NCBI GenBank assembly: GCA_018222665.1
Contig: JAAEZW010000101.1
Span: forward strand, 1 to 6,685
DNA from: Paracoccaceae bacterium
Lineage (GTDB): Bacteria > Pseudomonadota > Alphaproteobacteria > Rhodobacterales > Rhodobacteraceae
Length of the DNA stretch: 6,685 bases
Direction: 5' to 3'
Within the stretch, counting starts at the first letter, position 1, and every line of letters starts with the position of its first letter. The notes beneath the pieces are model-generated. The model searched no databases and was not told where the DNA came from. It saw only the letters and a list, made by a program, of their open reading frames with translations. Both the position numbers and the translations under genes were made by a program. Shown here one piece after another: positions 6,087 to 6,685 of the stretch.

Positions 6087-6335
6087 GGGTGATTGGTTGG
6101 CCTTCATACAGAAGTTAGGCGGCGTTTCGGATGGTGCGCGTGTTTCTGCGCCGCACATCATGTATTTGAACATGACCCCTGCGTGATTATCCCCTGAACG
6201 ATCGCGCCGCCAACGGCATATGCGGGTTTTGCGATTTCTGAAAATCGCAAGGAGGACGAATGCGAGGATAAGGCCGATTATGATGTGCGTGGTATTTTTT
6301 AACGTCCATTGTCGCAGTTCTTTACACCCAGCCAA
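6081..6335 (-). CDS. Small single-helix membrane protein with CRWRRD and CGAE motifs, possibly damaged
   Basis: The open frame gives up to 84 residues: a short polar start, one hydrophobic helix (THIIIGLILAFVLLAIF, about 16-32), then CRWRRDRSGD (40-49), MMCGAETRA (59-67) and PPNFC (72-76). I recall small uncharacterised alphaproteobacterial proteins with this plan: one helix, CRWRRD, a W-x-C-x-x-CG knuckle and a late PP-x-x-C. That comparison is from memory. In such proteins the knuckle would begin with Cys; here Tyr58 occupies that place, leaving three Cys. The start is unclear: TTG 6335 has no good ribosome site, and no in-frame ATG precedes the helix. An ATG at 6309-6307 would lead into the helix only if the A6 run (T6 at 6295-6300 on the plus strand) were one base shorter. 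So this may be a frameshifted remnant. No function is known to me. Confidence 0.5.
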   Translation of the reverse strand: MAGCKELRQWTLKNTTHIIIGLILAFVLLAIFRNRKTRICRWRRDRSGDNHAGVMFKYMMCGAETRAPSETPPNFCMKANQSPK

Positions 6336-6348
6336 TCGTCAGATTGGC
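6331..6348. repeat. 7-bp dyad that competes with the long inverted repeat
   Basis: GCCAATC (6331-6337) pairs with GATTGGC (6342-6348) around GTCA. The right half is also part of the outer arm of the 6343-6434 structure, so both pairings cannot exist in one molecule. On the minus strand the short hairpin would cover TTG 6335, the candidate start of the small gene. Confidence 0.5.
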
Positions 6349-6434
6349 AAGCGCCGACCTCCCCGTCAACCAGTAGGTTTGCCTTCGGCAACATGAGAGG
6401 CGCTATTCGCGCCACCCGAGGTCGGCTTGCCAAT
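6343..6434. repeat. Long imperfect inverted repeat forming a branched RNA-like structure
   Basis: The arm at 6343-6361 (ATTGGCAAG, CGC, CGACCTC) pairs with 6418-6434 as a 17-bp stem with a two-base bulge. The 56-base interior holds two further hairpins: TTGCC/GGCAA with loop TTC, and GGCGC/GCGCC with loop TATTC (6399-6413). It lies five bases beyond the ribH stop on the minus strand and just before the small gene. No T-run follows on either strand, so it is not a standard terminator. Candidates are a processed 3' structure of ribH mRNA, a small RNA, or a mobile palindromic repeat. The pairing is seen directly; the role is unknown. Confidence 0.65.
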
Positions 6435-6438
6435 AATG

Positions 6439-6685
6439 TCACGCATGTATTTCACGCCGCAAACGCACGATTTGATCGGCGGCCGCCGCTACCTCGGCCT
6501 CTTTTTTCACGAAGTGATCTTCAAACGTTTTTGTGTGAAACTCGGTCTCTTGGAAATGATGCGGTGTTAGCGAAACAGACAGTACAGGTACTCCTGTTTC
6601 AAGATCAACGTGAATCAGGGCCTCAACCACAGTTTGGGCCACGAAATCATGCCGATAAATCCCACCGTCCACAACAAAGGCTGCG
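6439..6685 (-). CDS. ribH: 6,7-dimethyl-8-ribityllumazine synthase, RibH2-type, N-terminus beyond the window
   Basis: Only the C-terminal half, about 81 residues, is present; the frame is open to the window edge. It reads AAFVVDGGIYRHDFVAQTVV, then LETGVPVLSVSLTPHHFQE and an Ala-rich terminal helix. These match the type II lumazine synthase (RibH2) of Brucella and rhizobia, whose counterpart contains FVIDGGIYRHDFVA and SVVLTPHHFHES. The His of YRHDF occupies the conserved active-site position (HYDYV in type I enzymes). The enzyme condenses 5-amino-6-ribitylamino-uracil with dihydroxybutanone phosphate in the penultimate step of riboflavin synthesis, in the cytoplasm. GTG 6672 is not taken as the start, because family sequence continues upstream of it. 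The stop at 6441-6439 is followed after a few bases by the long inverted repeat. A paralogous type I gene elsewhere is possible but cannot be seen here. Confidence 0.88.
   Translation of the reverse strand, partial: AAFVVDGGIYRHDFVAQTVVEALIHVDLETGVPVLSVSLTPHHFQETEFHTKTFEDHFVKKEAEVAAAADQIVRLRREIHA

Noticed and set aside
6343..6434. FMN riboswitch, integron attC site or tRNA-like element near ribH
   Set aside because: None of the FMN-element conserved blocks is visible, the end sequences do not fit attC core sites, and there is no anticodon/T-loop layout. The element is also downstream, not upstream, of ribH.
1..6685. CRISPR array, insertion sequence, prophage or defence system
   Set aside because: No repeat-spacer pattern, transposase, integrase or defence domain was seen on either strand. 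All confident genes are metabolic or housekeeping.

Overview
The window is a chromosomal segment from an alphaproteobacterium, most likely a marine Rhodobacterales (Roseobacter-group) species of moderate GC. The lineage is inferred from protein types and gene order: an NnrU-family membrane protein, a DUF1737 protein and a two-hotdog mesaconyl-CoA hydratase of the ethylmalonyl-CoA pathway lie just upstream of sdhCDAB. No genus can be fixed from this sequence alone.

Layout. Positions 2-1638 (+) hold a tight cluster of nnrU (5' end cut off), a DUF1737 gene and mch; the last two overlap by one base. Positions 1712-2425 (+) hold the wreck of a secreted DUF4344-type metallopeptidase gene. It carries a stop at the catalytic Glu of HExxH, a second motif His changed to Asn, and two compensating indels. 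Positions 2417-2539 form a dense non-coding control region: a perfect 14-bp inverted repeat, two A-tracts one helical turn apart, a 7-bp dyad and a perfect TATAAT. Positions 2582-6019 (+) encode succinate dehydrogenase (complex II) in the order sdhC, sdhD, sdhA, sdhB, closed by two hairpins, the second with a T-tail. On the minus strand, the window's right end holds the C-terminal half of a type II (RibH2-like) lumazine synthase, then a 92-nt structured inverted repeat, then a small one-helix membrane protein gene running convergently into the sdh terminator.

How the genes fit together. Mch works in acetyl-CoA assimilation through the ethylmalonyl-CoA pathway, which yields glyoxylate and succinyl-CoA. 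Succinate from that flux is oxidised by SdhCDAB, passing electrons to ubiquinone.

The most striking observation is that sdhA, otherwise full length and well conserved, is interrupted by one in-frame TAG (4566-4568). The stop falls directly after the substrate-binding Arg of HGANR, where a Leu is expected. The downstream 199 codons remain intact in the same frame. It is either a very recent nonsense mutation, a base-call error, or (least likely) a split flavoprotein restarting at TTG 4581. Together with the decayed peptidase gene and a possibly damaged small minus-strand gene, the region shows either gene decay or local sequence error. No new defence or mobile system was found.
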